DNA of 64,000 bases, taken from Calidihabitans tengchongensis (lineage in GTDB: Bacteria > Sysuimicrobiota > Sysuimicrobiia > Sysuimicrobiales > Kaftiobacteriaceae). Position numbers and translations under genes: made by a program. The first letter of the stretch is position 1; every line of letters starts with the position of its first letter. The DNA is taken from positions 186,001 to 250,000 of the forward strand of contig JAVKIE010000001.1 of the NCBI GenBank assembly GCA_031459615.1, written 5' to 3'. Under the pieces are notes generated by a model that was not told the origin of the DNA, made no database searches, and saw only the letters and a program-made list of their open reading frames with translations. Below are positions 39,243 to 47,573 of the stretch, one piece after another.

Positions 39243-40184
39243 ATGGCCGCCGCGCGGCAGACCGACTACTGGATCCGCTCGGTGACCGACGACGGCAGCG
39301 TGCGCGCCATGGCGGCGGTCACCACCGCCACCGTGGAAACCGCCCGCCGCCGCCACGGCACCGCCCCCACAGCCACGGCCGCCCTGGGGCGCGCCCTCAC
39401 CGCCGCCGGGCTGCTGGGGGTCGCCCTGCGGACCGGCCAGACCGTGATGGTGCGCATCCTGGGGGACGGCCCCCTGGGCGGGGTCCTGGCGGCGGGCGAC
39501 TGGGCGGGCGCCGTGCGGGGGTACGTGGGCAATCCGGACGTGCACCTGCCCCTGACCCCCACCGGCAAGCTGGACGTGGGCGGAGCGGTGGGGCGGGGAA
39601 CCCTGCACGTCACCCTGGACCTCGGCCTGCGGATGCCCTACCACGGCAGCGTGCCGCTGGTCTCCGGGGAGATCGCCGAGGACCTGGCGTCCTACCTGGT
39701 CATCTCGCACCAGATCCCGTCAGTGGTCGCCCTGGGGGTGATGGTCTCACCCACGGGGCGGGTGGTGGCCGCCGGCGGCCTGATCGTCCAGGTCCTGCCC
39801 GGCGCCGACGACCGGGTGATCTCCTACCTGGAAGAGCGGGCGCGCGTCCTGCCGGCGGTGACGTCCATGATCTCCCGGGGGCGCACGCCGGAGGAGATGG
39901 TGCGGGTGGCCCTGGGCGACCTGGCCGCCCGGGTGGTGGAGCGGGGCGTGGTGCGCTTCAGGTGCCGGTGCTCCCGGGCGCGGGTGCGCCACGTTCTGGC
40001 CAGCCTCGCTCCCGACGACCTGCGCGACCTTGTGGCCGAGCGGGGTCACGTGGAGGTGCGGTGCCACTTCTGCGGAGCCCGCTACCTGTTCGACGAGGAC
40101 GATGTGGAGGACCTGATCCGGCTCCGGCCCGGCGCCCCGCCCCGGGCCGGAGCCGACCTGCCTGACCGCCGGGCGGCGGAATGA
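39243..40184 (+). CDS. hslO: Redox-regulated chaperone Hsp33
   Basis: 313 residues. The N-terminal chaperone domain has RQTDYWIRSVTDDGSVRAMA, RILGDGPLGGVLAAGDWAG and VRGYVGNPDVHLP. The C-terminal zinc switch keeps all four Cys: FRCRCSRARV (CxC) and CHFCGARYLF (CxxC). On oxidation the Cys form disulfides, zinc leaves, and the protein holds unfolding clients. The ATG has no ribosome site and lies about three bases after the predicted transcription start. A GVTVS-like linker is replaced by a variable Arg/Pro-rich tail. Confidence 0.95.
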   Translation: MAAARQTDYWIRSVTDDGSVRAMAAVTTATVETARRRHGTAPTATAALGRALTAAGLLGVALRTGQTVMVRILGDGPLGGVLAAGDWAGAVRGYVGNPDVHLPLTPTGKLDVGGAVGRGTLHVTLDLGLRMPYHGSVPLVSGEIAEDLASYLVISHQIPSVVALGVMVSPTGRVVAAGGLIVQVLPGADDRVISYLEERARVLPAVTSMISRGRTPEEMVRVALGDLAARVVERGVVRFRCRCSRARVRHVLASLAPDDLRDLVAERGHVEVRCHFCGARYLFDEDDVEDLIRLRPGAPPRAGADLPDRRAAE

Positions 40185-40237
40185 ACCGAGCTTCCGCTGG
40201 CCGGGAAGACGACTCCGGGCGGCGTCGGCAGGGCGCT

Positions 40238-40456
40238 CTAGGCTGGCGGGGTGCTCTGCCGTCCCTGGGGAGGCCGGCGGACCCGCCCGGAGGCCAGGCA
40301 GGTGGTGCAGACCCGCAGGCGGCGGGGCGTGCCGTCGACCAGCACGCGCACCCGCTGCAGGTTTGGCGCGAATACCCGCCGGGTCCGGTGCTCGGAGTGA
40401 CTGACCGAGTGGCCGAATGCCGGTCGCTTCCCGCAGATGGCGCACTGCCGGGCCAT
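40238..40456 (-). CDS. rpmB: 50S ribosomal protein bL28, zinc-binding form
   Basis: 72 residues. MARQCAICGKRPAFGHSVSH, then RTRRVFAPNLQRVRVLVDGT and RLRVCTTCLASGRVRR. Cys5, Cys8, Cys50 and Cys53 form the zinc ribbon of the C+ type; zinc-free paralogues lack these. ATG preceded by GGAGGGATCT. Divergent from recG, as in many Gram-positive genomes. The tail after SGRVRR (about 12 residues) is variable. Confidence 0.96.
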   Translation of the reverse strand: MARQCAICGKRPAFGHSVSHSEHRTRRVFAPNLQRVRVLVDGTPRRLRVCTTCLASGRVRRPPQGRQSTPPA

Positions 40457-40477
40457 AGATCCCTCCACCAGGACGCG

Positions 40478-40513
40478 CCCGGAGGCCGGGCCTCCGGGCC
40501 GAGGGGGATTGTA
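40478..40513 (-). promoter_or_regulatory. rpmB promoter -10 and 5' leader hairpin
   Basis: On the minus strand, TACAAT (plus-strand 40508-40513) is a good -10. It is followed by CCCGGAG...CTCCGGG (40492-40498 with 40478-40484), a seven-base stem whose surrounding bases extend the symmetry. The hairpin lies at or just after the predicted start and 22 bases before the rpmB ATG. It could be a site for ribosomal-protein feedback or mRNA protection. Confidence 0.5.
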
Positions 40514-40565
40514 CCACGTCCCCCGGGGCAAGGAAACCCCGGGAGGGCGTAGAACACAGCGGCGA

Positions 40566-42674
40566 ATGGTTGCGATGCGCCCGCCTGCCGCCGCGGATCC
40601 GCCCTCACCTGCGGTGTCTCCTTCCCGCCTGGATGCGCCGGCCCAATACATCAAGGGTGTCGGCCCCGCCCGCGCCGCCCTGCTGGCCCGACGGGGGCTG
40701 CGGACGGTCGAGGACGTCCTGTTCCACCGGCCCCACCGGTACGAGGACCGCAGCCGTCTGGCGCGCATCGCCGACCTCATCCCCGGTCAGCGCCAGACCA
40801 CCCAGGGGGTGGTGCTGGCGCTGAGTGAGAAGCGGCGCGGTACCTACCAGTTCATGGCCGCCCTCGCCGACGACACGGGGGTGCTGCGGGCCATCTGGTT
40901 CGGCCAGCGCCACCTGCGGCGGACGATCCGACGGGGAATGCGTGTGATCGTCTACGGCCGCGTGGAGCGGGCGGGCGGCCTCCAGATGGTGGTGGACGAC
41001 TTCGAGGTCCTCACCGGCGACGAGGAGGACACGCTGCACACCGGCCGGATCGTGCCCGTGCACCCCGCCACCGAGGGCCTGAGCCCGCGAGCCCTCCGGA
41101 CCATCGTGGACCGCGCCCTGGCTCAGTATCTGGACGACGTGCCCGAGCTGGTGCCCGAGGAGATCCGCCGGCGCCTCGGACTGCCGGACCGCCGCTGGGC
41201 GGTGCGCACGCTGCACTTTCCCGCCTCCCTGGCCGACGCCGAGGCGGCGCGCCGGCGTCTCGCGTTTGACGAGCTGCTGGTTCTGCAGCTGGGGGTGTTG
41301 CTGCGGCGGCGGGCGCGGCGGGGGGCGGATGCGAAAGCGCGCTACGCCGACCCGGGCCTGCTGGACCGCTTTGTGGCCGCCCTCCCGTTTCCCCTCACGG
41401 CCGCCCAGCGCCGCGCCATCGAGGAGATCGCCGCCGACCTGCGCCGGCCCGTGCCGATGCACCGGCTGCTGCAGGGGGACGTGGGGTCCGGCAAGACCGT
41501 GGTGGCCGCCGCGGCCCTGTGGCTGTGCGCCGCCGGAGGTTTCCAGGGCGCGCTGATGGCTCCCACCGAGATCCTGGCCGAGCAGCACTTCCGGACCCTG
41601 CGGAGGCTGCTGGACCCTCTGGGGGTGCGGGTCGTCCTGGTCACCGGCGCCGCCTCGGGCCGGGAGCGGGCCGCCGTGCGCGAGCTGCTGGCCCGCGGAG
41701 ACGCCCAGGTGGCCGTGGGCACCCACGCCCTCCTGGAGGAGGACGTGGTCTTCGCCCGCCTGGCGCTGGTGGTGGTGGACGAGCAGCACAAGTTCGGCGT
41801 GGCCCAGCGGGCGGCGCTGCGGGGCAAGGGGCCGGCGGTGGACGTCCTGGTGATGACCGCCACCCCGATTCCGCGGACCCTGTCCCTGACCGTCTACGGG
41901 GACCTGGACGTCTCGATCCTCGACGAACTCCCGCCCGGGCGCGGGGAGGTGCGCACCTACGTGCGCGGGCCGGACAGGCGGGCCCAGGTGTATGCCTGGG
42001 TGCGCGACCAGGTCCGGGCCGGCCGCCAGGCCTACGTGGTCTGCCCCCTGATCGAGGAGTCCGACAGCCTGCAGGCCGAGGCGGCGGTGCGCCTGGCCGC
42101 CCGGCTGCAGCAGGAGGTGTTCACCGACCGGGTGGTGGGCGTGCTGCACGGCCGGATGCGTCCGGAGGAGAAGGAGGAGGTGATGGACCGGTTCCGCCGG
42201 GGCGAGGTGGCGGTGCTGGTCGCCACCCCGGTGATCGAGGTGGGGGTGGACGTGCCCCGGGCCACCATCATGGTCGTGGAGGACGCCGACCGCTTCGGGC
42301 TGGCTCAACTGCACCAGTTGCGGGGCCGGGTGGGCCGGGGCGGCGAGACGTCCTACTGCATTCTGCTGGCCGGTTCCCCCTCGCCGGCGGCGGCAGCGCG
42401 ACTGCAGATCATGGAGCAGACGCGGGACGGCTTCGAGATCGCCCGCCGGGACCTGGAACTGCGGGGGCCCGGGGAGGTGCTGGGGACCCGCCAGCACGGG
42501 CTGCCCGATCTGAAGATGGCCGACCTGCTCACCGACGAGGACATCCTGGAAATGGCGCGCGCGGAGGCCCAGGCGATCCTGCAGGCCGATCCCGACCTCC
42601 AGGCCCCCGCCCACGCCGCGCTGGCCGAGCAGGTACGTCGGATGTGTGCGGCAGCCCCCGCAGGAGTGGAGTAG
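40566..42674 (+). CDS. recG: ATP-dependent DNA helicase RecG
   Basis: 702 residues from ATG 40566; ATG 40575 is also possible. N-terminal wedge/OB domain: YIKGVGPARAALLARRGLRT, then FHRPHRYEDRS and GTYQFMAALADDTG. Helicase motifs: I LLQGDVGSGKTVVAAAAL, Ia MAPTEILAEQHF, II DEQHKFGVAQR, III MTATPIPRTL, V VATPVIEVGVDVPRAT, VI LHQLRGRVGRGG. It remodels stalled forks and Holliday junctions. About 40 residues of Pro/Ala-rich arm come before the conserved start. rsmD follows three bases later. Confidence 0.96.
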   Translation: MVAMRPPAAADPPSPAVSPSRLDAPAQYIKGVGPARAALLARRGLRTVEDVLFHRPHRYEDRSRLARIADLIPGQRQTTQGVVLALSEKRRGTYQFMAALADDTGVLRAIWFGQRHLRRTIRRGMRVIVYGRVERAGGLQMVVDDFEVLTGDEEDTLHTGRIVPVHPATEGLSPRALRTIVDRALAQYLDDVPELVPEEIRRRLGLPDRRWAVRTLHFPASLADAEAARRRLAFDELLVLQLGVLLRRRARRGADAKARYADPGLLDRFVAALPFPLTAAQRRAIEEIAADLRRPVPMHRLLQGDVGSGKTVVAAAALWLCAAGGFQGALMAPTEILAEQHFRTLRRLLDPLGVRVVLVTGAASGRERAAVRELLARGDAQVAVGTHALLEEDVVFARLALVVVDEQHKFGVAQRAALRGKGPAVDVLVMTATPIPRTLSLTVYGDLDVSILDELPPGRGEVRTYVRGPDRRAQVYAWVRDQVRAGRQAYVVCPLIEESDSLQAEAAVRLAARLQQEVFTDRVVGVLHGRMRPEEKEEVMDRFRRGEVAVLVATPVIEVGVDVPRATIMVVEDADRFGLAQLHQLRGRVGRGGETSYCILLAGSPSPAAAARLQIMEQTRDGFEIARRDLELRGPGEVLGTRQHGLPDLKMADLLTDEDILEMARAEAQAILQADPDLQAPAHAALAEQVRRMCAAAPAGVE

Positions 42675-42677
42675 TCG

Positions 42678-43256
42678 GTGGGTGGCCCGGGCGGCCGCTC
42701 CCGCCGGGGTGCCGCGCGCTCTGCCGTGCGCCCGACCCTGGCCCGGGTGCGGGACGCGCTGTTCAACGCCCTGGCCCCGCTCCTGCCCGGCGCCCGGGTG
42801 CTGGACCTGTATGCCGGCAGCGGTGCGCTGGGCCTGGGGGCGTTGAGCCGCGGGGCGTCCCGGGCGGTCCTGGTGGAGCGTGACCGCCGCCTGGCGGCCC
42901 GGCTGCGGCGGCGGATCCGCCAGGAAGGGTGGCAGTCGCGGGCGGAGGTGTGGCAGGCCGACGCGGTGGCGGCCGTCCGCCGTCTGGGCGACCGCGGCGA
43001 ACGGTTCGAGGTGGTGGTGATGGACCCGCCCTACGGCCGCGGCCTGCTGCAGCCCACGCTCCAGGCGGTGGCGGAGGCGGGGATCCTGGCGCCGGGCGGC
43101 GTGGTGGTGGCCGAAGGCCACTGGCGGGACCGGCCGGCCGAGGTGCGCGGCCTGCGGTGCACCCGGGAGGCCCGGTACGGGGAGACCCGGGTCTGGTACT
43201 TCCGGCAGGCGGAGGGTGGCGGCGATGACGGTGGCGGTGTATCCGGGAAGCTTTGA
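42678..43256 (+). CDS. rsmD: 16S rRNA (guanine(966)-N2)-methyltransferase RsmD
   Basis: 192 residues, GTG start three bases after recG. RPTLARVRDALFNALAPLLP is the typical N-terminal block, then VLDLYAGSGALGLGALSRGA (SAM), VLVERDRRLAARLRR, and the catalytic DPPYGRGLLQPTL (DPPY). It methylates G966 of 16S rRNA. Its last 32 bases overlap coaD, the standard partner of rsmD. Confidence 0.93.
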   Translation: MGGPGGRSRRGAARSAVRPTLARVRDALFNALAPLLPGARVLDLYAGSGALGLGALSRGASRAVLVERDRRLAARLRRRIRQEGWQSRAEVWQADAVAAVRRLGDRGERFEVVVMDPPYGRGLLQPTLQAVAEAGILAPGGVVVAEGHWRDRPAEVRGLRCTREARYGETRVWYFRQAEGGGDDGGGVSGKL

Positions 43257-43743
43257 TCCCGTCCACAACGGTCACCTGGACGTGATTGCCCGCGCGGCAC
43301 GGGTGTTCGACCAGGTGGTGGTGGCGGTGGCCCACAGTGCCGACAAGGCTCCGCTGTTCCCGGTGGCCGAGCGGGTGGAGATGCTGCGGGCGGCCACCGC
43401 CCACCTTCCCAACGTGCGGGTGGACAGCTTCGAGGGGCTGACGGTGGCCTTCGCCCGCACCGTGGGCGCCCACGTGCTGGTGAAGGGTCTGCGGGCGGTG
43501 GTGGACTTCGAGTACGAACTCAAGCAGGCGGCGATGAATCAGCGCCTGGCGCCGGAGCTGGACACCGTGTTCTTCATGACGGCGCCACCCTATTACTTTC
43601 TCAGCTCCACCCTCATCCGGGAGGTGGCGCGGCTGGGCGGCGCCGTGAGCGGGCTCGTGCCCCCCGCTGTGGAGGACCGCCTGCGGGCCCGATTCGGCCG
43701 CCGCGGATCCGGCGAGGGCTTATTGAAAGAGCCGGGCGGGTAG
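43225..43743 (+). CDS. coaD: Phosphopantetheine adenylyltransferase
   Basis: 172 residues from ATG 43225, chosen for GGAGGG ten bases upstream; GTG 43216 is also in frame. VAVYPGSFDPVHNGHLDVIA contains the nucleotidyltransferase HxGH motif (HNGH), KGLRAVVDFEYELKQAAMN contacts phosphopantetheine, and YYFLSSTLIREVARLGG is the second ATP motif. It makes dephospho-CoA, the fourth step of the CoA pathway. The stop is followed at once by the promoter of the yceD block. Confidence 0.96.
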   Translation: MTVAVYPGSFDPVHNGHLDVIARAARVFDQVVVAVAHSADKAPLFPVAERVEMLRAATAHLPNVRVDSFEGLTVAFARTVGAHVLVKGLRAVVDFEYELKQAAMNQRLAPELDTVFFMTAPPYYFLSSTLIREVARLGGAVSGLVPPAVEDRLRARFGRRGSGEGLLKEPGG

Positions 43744-43752
43744 GCCTATACT
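43723..43752 (+). promoter_or_regulatory. Promoter of the yceD-rpmF-plsX-fab operon
   Basis: TTGAAA at 43723-43728, 18-base spacer, TATACT at 43747-43752. The -35 lies in the end of coaD. The predicted start near 43759 leaves a leader of about 38 bases before yceD. Confidence 0.7.
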
Positions 43753-43796
43753 TCAAAGAGTCTTCGTCCCGCCCGCCACGAGGCGGGCGGCGTGGC

Positions 43797-44282
43797 ATGC
43801 GCGTCAACGTCGCAGAGCTGGAGCGGGGGCAGGTCCTGCGGGCGGCGTTCCACGAACGGGTGGACAGCCGCGCCGACGACGTGGTGTTCGACGAGCCCGT
43901 GGTGGGCGAGGTGGAGGTGGAGCGCACCTCGCGCACGGTGCACTTGCGCGGAGAGGTGCGCACCACCGCCCCGATGGTGTGCGGCCGGTGCCTGACGACC
44001 TTCCGGTCCGAGCTGCGGGCGACGGTGGACGAGGAGTTCCTGATCGGAGGCACCGTGCGCACCGGCGGGGAGCTGGGGCCGGAGGACTTCCAGTTCCCCC
44101 TGGGTCCGGACATGATCCTGGACGTGACCGATGTGGTGCGCCAGTACCTGCTGCTGGCGTTGCCCATGGTGCCGCTGTGCCGCCCCGACTGTCGCGGGCT
44201 GTGCCCGCGCTGCGGGGCCAATCGGAATGAGGGGACCTGCGGGTGCGCGCCGGAGGCGGATGATGTGGTCCTGCCGCCCTGA
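43797..44282 (+). CDS. yceD: DUF177 (YceD) family protein
   Basis: 161 residues. MRVNVAELERGQ begins the protein, APMVCGRCLTTFRSELRATV holds the first CxxC, and VPLCRPDCRGLCPRCGANRN is the second Cys cluster typical of Gram-positive YceD. The family is always next to rpmF and has been linked to rRNA processing or ribosome assembly. No catalytic motif is known. GTG and ATG starts upstream are not supported. The rpmF gene follows after 40 bases. Confidence 0.9.
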   Translation: MRVNVAELERGQVLRAAFHERVDSRADDVVFDEPVVGEVEVERTSRTVHLRGEVRTTAPMVCGRCLTTFRSELRATVDEEFLIGGTVRTGGELGPEDFQFPLGPDMILDVTDVVRQYLLLALPMVPLCRPDCRGLCPRCGANRNEGTCGCAPEADDVVLPP

Positions 44283-44322
44283 CGCGCGCCGGCGGGTCAG
44301 CGACGCGAGGGGAGGAACAGCC

Positions 44323-44514
44323 GTGGGGATTCAGAAACGACGCCGGTCCCGGATGCACGGGCGGCAGCGGCGGGCGCACTGGACAGTGCGCGCCGTCAGC
44401 CTGGTGCCGTGCCCCACATGCCGCCAGCCGATGCGTCCGCACCGGGTCTGCCCGTCGTGCGGCACCTACGCCGGGCGGCAGGTGCGCCCCGTCCGGGAAG
44501 CGGAGGCGGAGTAG
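44323..44514 (+). CDS. rpmF: 50S ribosomal protein bL32, zinc-binding form
   Basis: 63 residues, GTG start after GGGGAGGAACAGCC. QKRRRSRMHGRQRRAHWTVR is the basic N-terminus (normally VPKRRTSKxRRDxRRAHW). The zinc ribbon is CPTCRQPMRPHRVCPSCGTY with four Cys. Linked to yceD and plsX as usual, which couples ribosome and lipid synthesis. plsX begins one base after the stop. Confidence 0.95.
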   Translation: MGIQKRRRSRMHGRQRRAHWTVRAVSLVPCPTCRQPMRPHRVCPSCGTYAGRQVRPVREAEAE

Positions 44515-44515
44515 G

Positions 44516-45586
44516 GTGCCCGGGGCCGGATCCCCCGTGCGGATCGCGGTGGACGCCATGGGGGGCGACCATGCGCCGGCGGCCGCGGTCGCCGGCGCGG
44601 TGGCGGCCTGCCGCGACCTCGGGGTGGAGGTCACGCTGGTGGGACCCCAGGCGGTGGTGGAGGCGGAACTGGCGCGGCACCGGCCGCTGCCGCCCGGGGT
44701 GCACGTCGTGGACGCCCCCGAAGTGGTGGAAATGCATGAGTCCCCGGCGCTGGCGGTCCGGCGCAAGCGGCGGTCGTCCATCGTGGTGGCGGTAGAGCAG
44801 GTGCGCGAGGGGTACGCGGACGGGATGGTCAGCGCCGGCCACACCGGCGCCGTCATGGGGGCGGCCCTGCTGCGCCTGGGGCGGGTCCCGGGGGTGGACC
44901 GGCCAGCCCTCGCCGCGGTCCTGCCCACCCTGGCCGCTCACCCGGTGGTCCTCCTGGACGTGGGCGCGAATGTGGACTGCCGGCCGCACCACCTGGTGCA
45001 GTTCGCGCTGATGGGCAGCGTGTACGCCCGGCAGGTCCTGGGCGTGGGCGAGCCGCGGGTGGGCGTGCTCAGCAACGGCACCGAGGAGAGCAAGGGATCC
45101 GAGCTCACCCTGCGGACGGCGTCCCTGCTGCGGGCGTCCGGGCTGCCCTTTGTGGGCAACGTGGAATCCCGCGACGTCTTGTCGGGCGTGGCCCACGTGG
45201 TGGTCTGCGACGGTTTTGTGGGCAACGTGGTCCTGAAGTTCGGCGAGGGTCTGGCCCTGGCCATCCGCGACATCGTCAAGGCCGAGCTGCGCGGCCTGCG
45301 GGGCGCGCTCCTGCGAGCCTACCTGGCCCCCCTGGCGGGCCGGGTGCGGCGCATGTACCGGCGCATCGACTACCGGGAGTACGGCGGCGCGCCGCTGCTG
45401 GGCATCGCCGGTGTGTGCATCGTCGCCCACGGCAGCAGCAACGCCCGCGCCATCCGCAATGCCATCCGGGTGGCGGCCGAGGCGGTGGCGTCGCGGGTCA
45501 CCGACACCCTGCAGGCCCAGCTGCCCCAGCTGATGGCGCCGGTGTCGCCGCCGGGCGGGGACGGCGCGCGCTCGCGCGACTCGTAG
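44516..45586 (+). CDS. plsX: Phosphate acyltransferase PlsX
   Basis: 356 residues, GTG start one base after rpmF. RIAVDAMGGDHAPAAAVAGA is the family N-terminus. RRKRRSSIVVAVEQVREGYA and VSAGHTGAVMGAALLRLGR follow, then LLDVGANVDCRPHHLVQFAL, GVLSNGTEESKGSEL and VVCDGFVGNVVLKFGEG. It converts acyl-ACP to acyl phosphate for PlsY. The tail of about 15 residues is variable. fabH follows eight bases later. Confidence 0.95.
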   Translation: MPGAGSPVRIAVDAMGGDHAPAAAVAGAVAACRDLGVEVTLVGPQAVVEAELARHRPLPPGVHVVDAPEVVEMHESPALAVRRKRRSSIVVAVEQVREGYADGMVSAGHTGAVMGAALLRLGRVPGVDRPALAAVLPTLAAHPVVLLDVGANVDCRPHHLVQFALMGSVYARQVLGVGEPRVGVLSNGTEESKGSELTLRTASLLRASGLPFVGNVESRDVLSGVAHVVVCDGFVGNVVLKFGEGLALAIRDIVKAELRGLRGALLRAYLAPLAGRVRRMYRRIDYREYGGAPLLGIAGVCIVAHGSSNARAIRNAIRVAAEAVASRVTDTLQAQLPQLMAPVSPPGGDGARSRDS

Positions 45587-45594
45587 GAGGCTCC

Positions 45595-46596
45595 ATGCGC
45601 GGATCCACCATCACCGGTATCGGCCGCTACGTTCCCGCCCGGGTCCTGACCAACAAGGACCTGGAGGCCATGGTGGACACCACCGACGAGTGGATCGTCA
45701 CCCGGACCGGGATCCGGGAGCGCCGCATCGCGGCCCCCGAGGAGGCCACCTCCGACCTGGCCCTGGAGGCGTCCCGGGAGGCGCTGGCCGCGGCCGGGGT
45801 GCGGCCCGAGCAGGTGGACCTGATCATCGTCGGCACGGCCACGCCCGACATGCTGTTTCCCGCCACCGCCTGCATCCTCCAGGATCGCCTGGGGGCGCGC
45901 CGGGCCGGAGCCTTTGACCTGTCGGCGGCCTGCAGCAGCTGGGTGTACGCGGCGGCGGTGGCCCACGGGTACATCGCCAGCGGGCTGGCCGACACCGTGC
46001 TGGTGGTCGGGTCGGAGACCCTCTCCAAGATCACCAACTGGAAGGACCGGAACACCTGCGTCCTGTTCGGCGACTCGGCCGGGGCGGTGGTGATGCAGCC
46101 CTGTCCGCCGGGGCAGGGGTTTCTGTCCTTCTACCTGGGCGCCGACGGCTCCGGAGGGCCGCTGATCCAGCTGCCGGCCGGCGGGTCCCGCATCCCCAGC
46201 AGTTTCGAGTCGGTGGAGCGCAACCTGCACTACCTGCAGATGAACGGCCGGGAGGTGTTCAAGTTTGCCGTCCGCTGCATCCCCCGGGCGATTGAGGAGG
46301 CGGTGCAGCGGGCGGGCCTGCGGCTGGAGGACGTGACCTGGTTCATTCCCCACCAGGCCAACATCCGGATCATCGACGCCGCCGCCGAGCGCCTGGGCCA
46401 GCCCCGGGAGAAGTTCTTCATCAACGTCGATCGCTACGGCAATACCTCCTCGGCCTCGGTGCCGGTGGCCCTCTATGAGGCCGTGCGGGAGGGGCGGATC
46501 CGGCCCGGCGACGTGGCGGTCCTGGTGGCGTTCGGGGGCGGCCTGACCTGGGCGTCGTGCGCGCTGCGGTGGACGATGGGGGCGGCCCGGGGGTAG
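45595..46596 (+). CDS. fabH: 3-oxoacyl-ACP synthase III (FabH)
   Basis: 333 residues, ATG after TAGGAGGCTCC. It starts the fatty acid cycle by condensing an acyl-CoA with malonyl-ACP. The catalytic Cys is in DLSAACSSWVYAAAV (most homologues have ACSGF), His in WFIPHQANIRIIDAAA, and Asn in DRYGNTSSASVPVALYE. The Ser-Trp pair after the Cys is unusual and lines the primer pocket, which may affect primer choice. Branched primers such as isobutyryl-CoA are possible given the icm genes, but that is speculation. Confidence 0.96.
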   Translation: MRGSTITGIGRYVPARVLTNKDLEAMVDTTDEWIVTRTGIRERRIAAPEEATSDLALEASREALAAAGVRPEQVDLIIVGTATPDMLFPATACILQDRLGARRAGAFDLSAACSSWVYAAAVAHGYIASGLADTVLVVGSETLSKITNWKDRNTCVLFGDSAGAVVMQPCPPGQGFLSFYLGADGSGGPLIQLPAGGSRIPSSFESVERNLHYLQMNGREVFKFAVRCIPRAIEEAVQRAGLRLEDVTWFIPHQANIRIIDAAAERLGQPREKFFINVDRYGNTSSASVPVALYEAVREGRIRPGDVAVLVAFGGGLTWASCALRWTMGAARG

Positions 46597-46613
46597 GCCG
46601 GATCGGCGCGCCG

Positions 46614-47573
46614 ATGATCGCATTCGTCTTTCCGGGTCAGGGTGCCCAGTACGCCGGCATGGGACGGGCGATGGCCGACGCCTTTCCCGAAGCCCGCGAG
46701 ATCTTCGCCCGCGCCGACGCCGTCCTGGGCTTTGACCTGTCGCGCCTGTGCTGGGAGGGTCCGGAGGAGGACCTGGGCCTGACCCCCAACACCCAGCCGG
46801 CCATCCTGGCGACCAGCCTGGCGTGCCTGGCCGTCCTGCAGGCCCGGGGGATCAGGCCCCAGGCCGCGGCGGGCCTCAGCCTGGGGGAGTACGCCGCCCT
46901 GGTGTCCGCCGGCGTCCTGGATCCCGAGGACGCCCTGCGGGTGGTCCGGCTGCGGGGGATCTTCATGCAGGAGGCGGCTGCGGGGCGGCAGACGGCCATG
47001 GCCGCCATCCTGGGACTGGACCCGGCGGCGGTGGAGCGGGTGTGCGCTGAGGCCTCGGTGCGCGGGGTGGTGGAGCCGGCCAACTTCAACAGCCCCGGGC
47101 AGGTGGTCATCGCCGGCGATGACCAGGCCGTGGAGGAGGGGATCGCCCGGGCCCGGGCGGCCGGCGCCCGGCGGGCGGTACGGCTGGCCGTCAGCGCGCC
47201 GTTCCATACCAGCCTGATGCGGCCGGCGGCCCACCGGCTGGCCGAGGTCCTGGCGGGCATCCCTCTGCGGGATCCCCGCATCCTGGTGGTGAGCAACGTG
47301 ACGGCGGCGCCCGTCCGGCGGGCCGAGGAGATCCGCCGCCTGCTGGTGGAGCAGGTGGCGTCCCCCGTGCGGTGGGAGATGTCGGTGCGGACCCTGGCCC
47401 ACGCGGGGGTGACCACTTTCGTGGAAGTCGGGCCGGGCACGAGCCTGTCGGGCATGGTGCGGAAGACGGTTCCCCACGCCCGGACCCTGCACGTGGAAGA
47501 TCCGGCCTCCCTGGAGGAGGCGCTCGCGGCCCTGGCCCGGGAGCCGGCGGCCGAGGGAGGCCCTCATGGGTAG
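46614..47573 (+). CDS. fabD: Malonyl-CoA:ACP transacylase
   Basis: 319 residues from ATG 46614, since MIAFVFPGQGAQYAGMGRAM is the family N-terminus; the frame is open upstream but not conserved. Nucleophile Ser in AAGLSLGEYAALVSAG; catalytic His in SAPFHTSLMRPAA; NFNSPGQVVIAGD and VGPGTSLSGMVRKT are also typical. It loads malonyl groups onto the ACP encoded at 48379. Overlaps fabG by eight bases. Confidence 0.96.
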   Translation: MIAFVFPGQGAQYAGMGRAMADAFPEAREIFARADAVLGFDLSRLCWEGPEEDLGLTPNTQPAILATSLACLAVLQARGIRPQAAAGLSLGEYAALVSAGVLDPEDALRVVRLRGIFMQEAAAGRQTAMAAILGLDPAAVERVCAEASVRGVVEPANFNSPGQVVIAGDDQAVEEGIARARAAGARRAVRLAVSAPFHTSLMRPAAHRLAEVLAGIPLRDPRILVVSNVTAAPVRRAEEIRRLLVEQVASPVRWEMSVRTLAHAGVTTFVEVGPGTSLSGMVRKTVPHARTLHVEDPASLEEALAALAREPAAEGGPHG

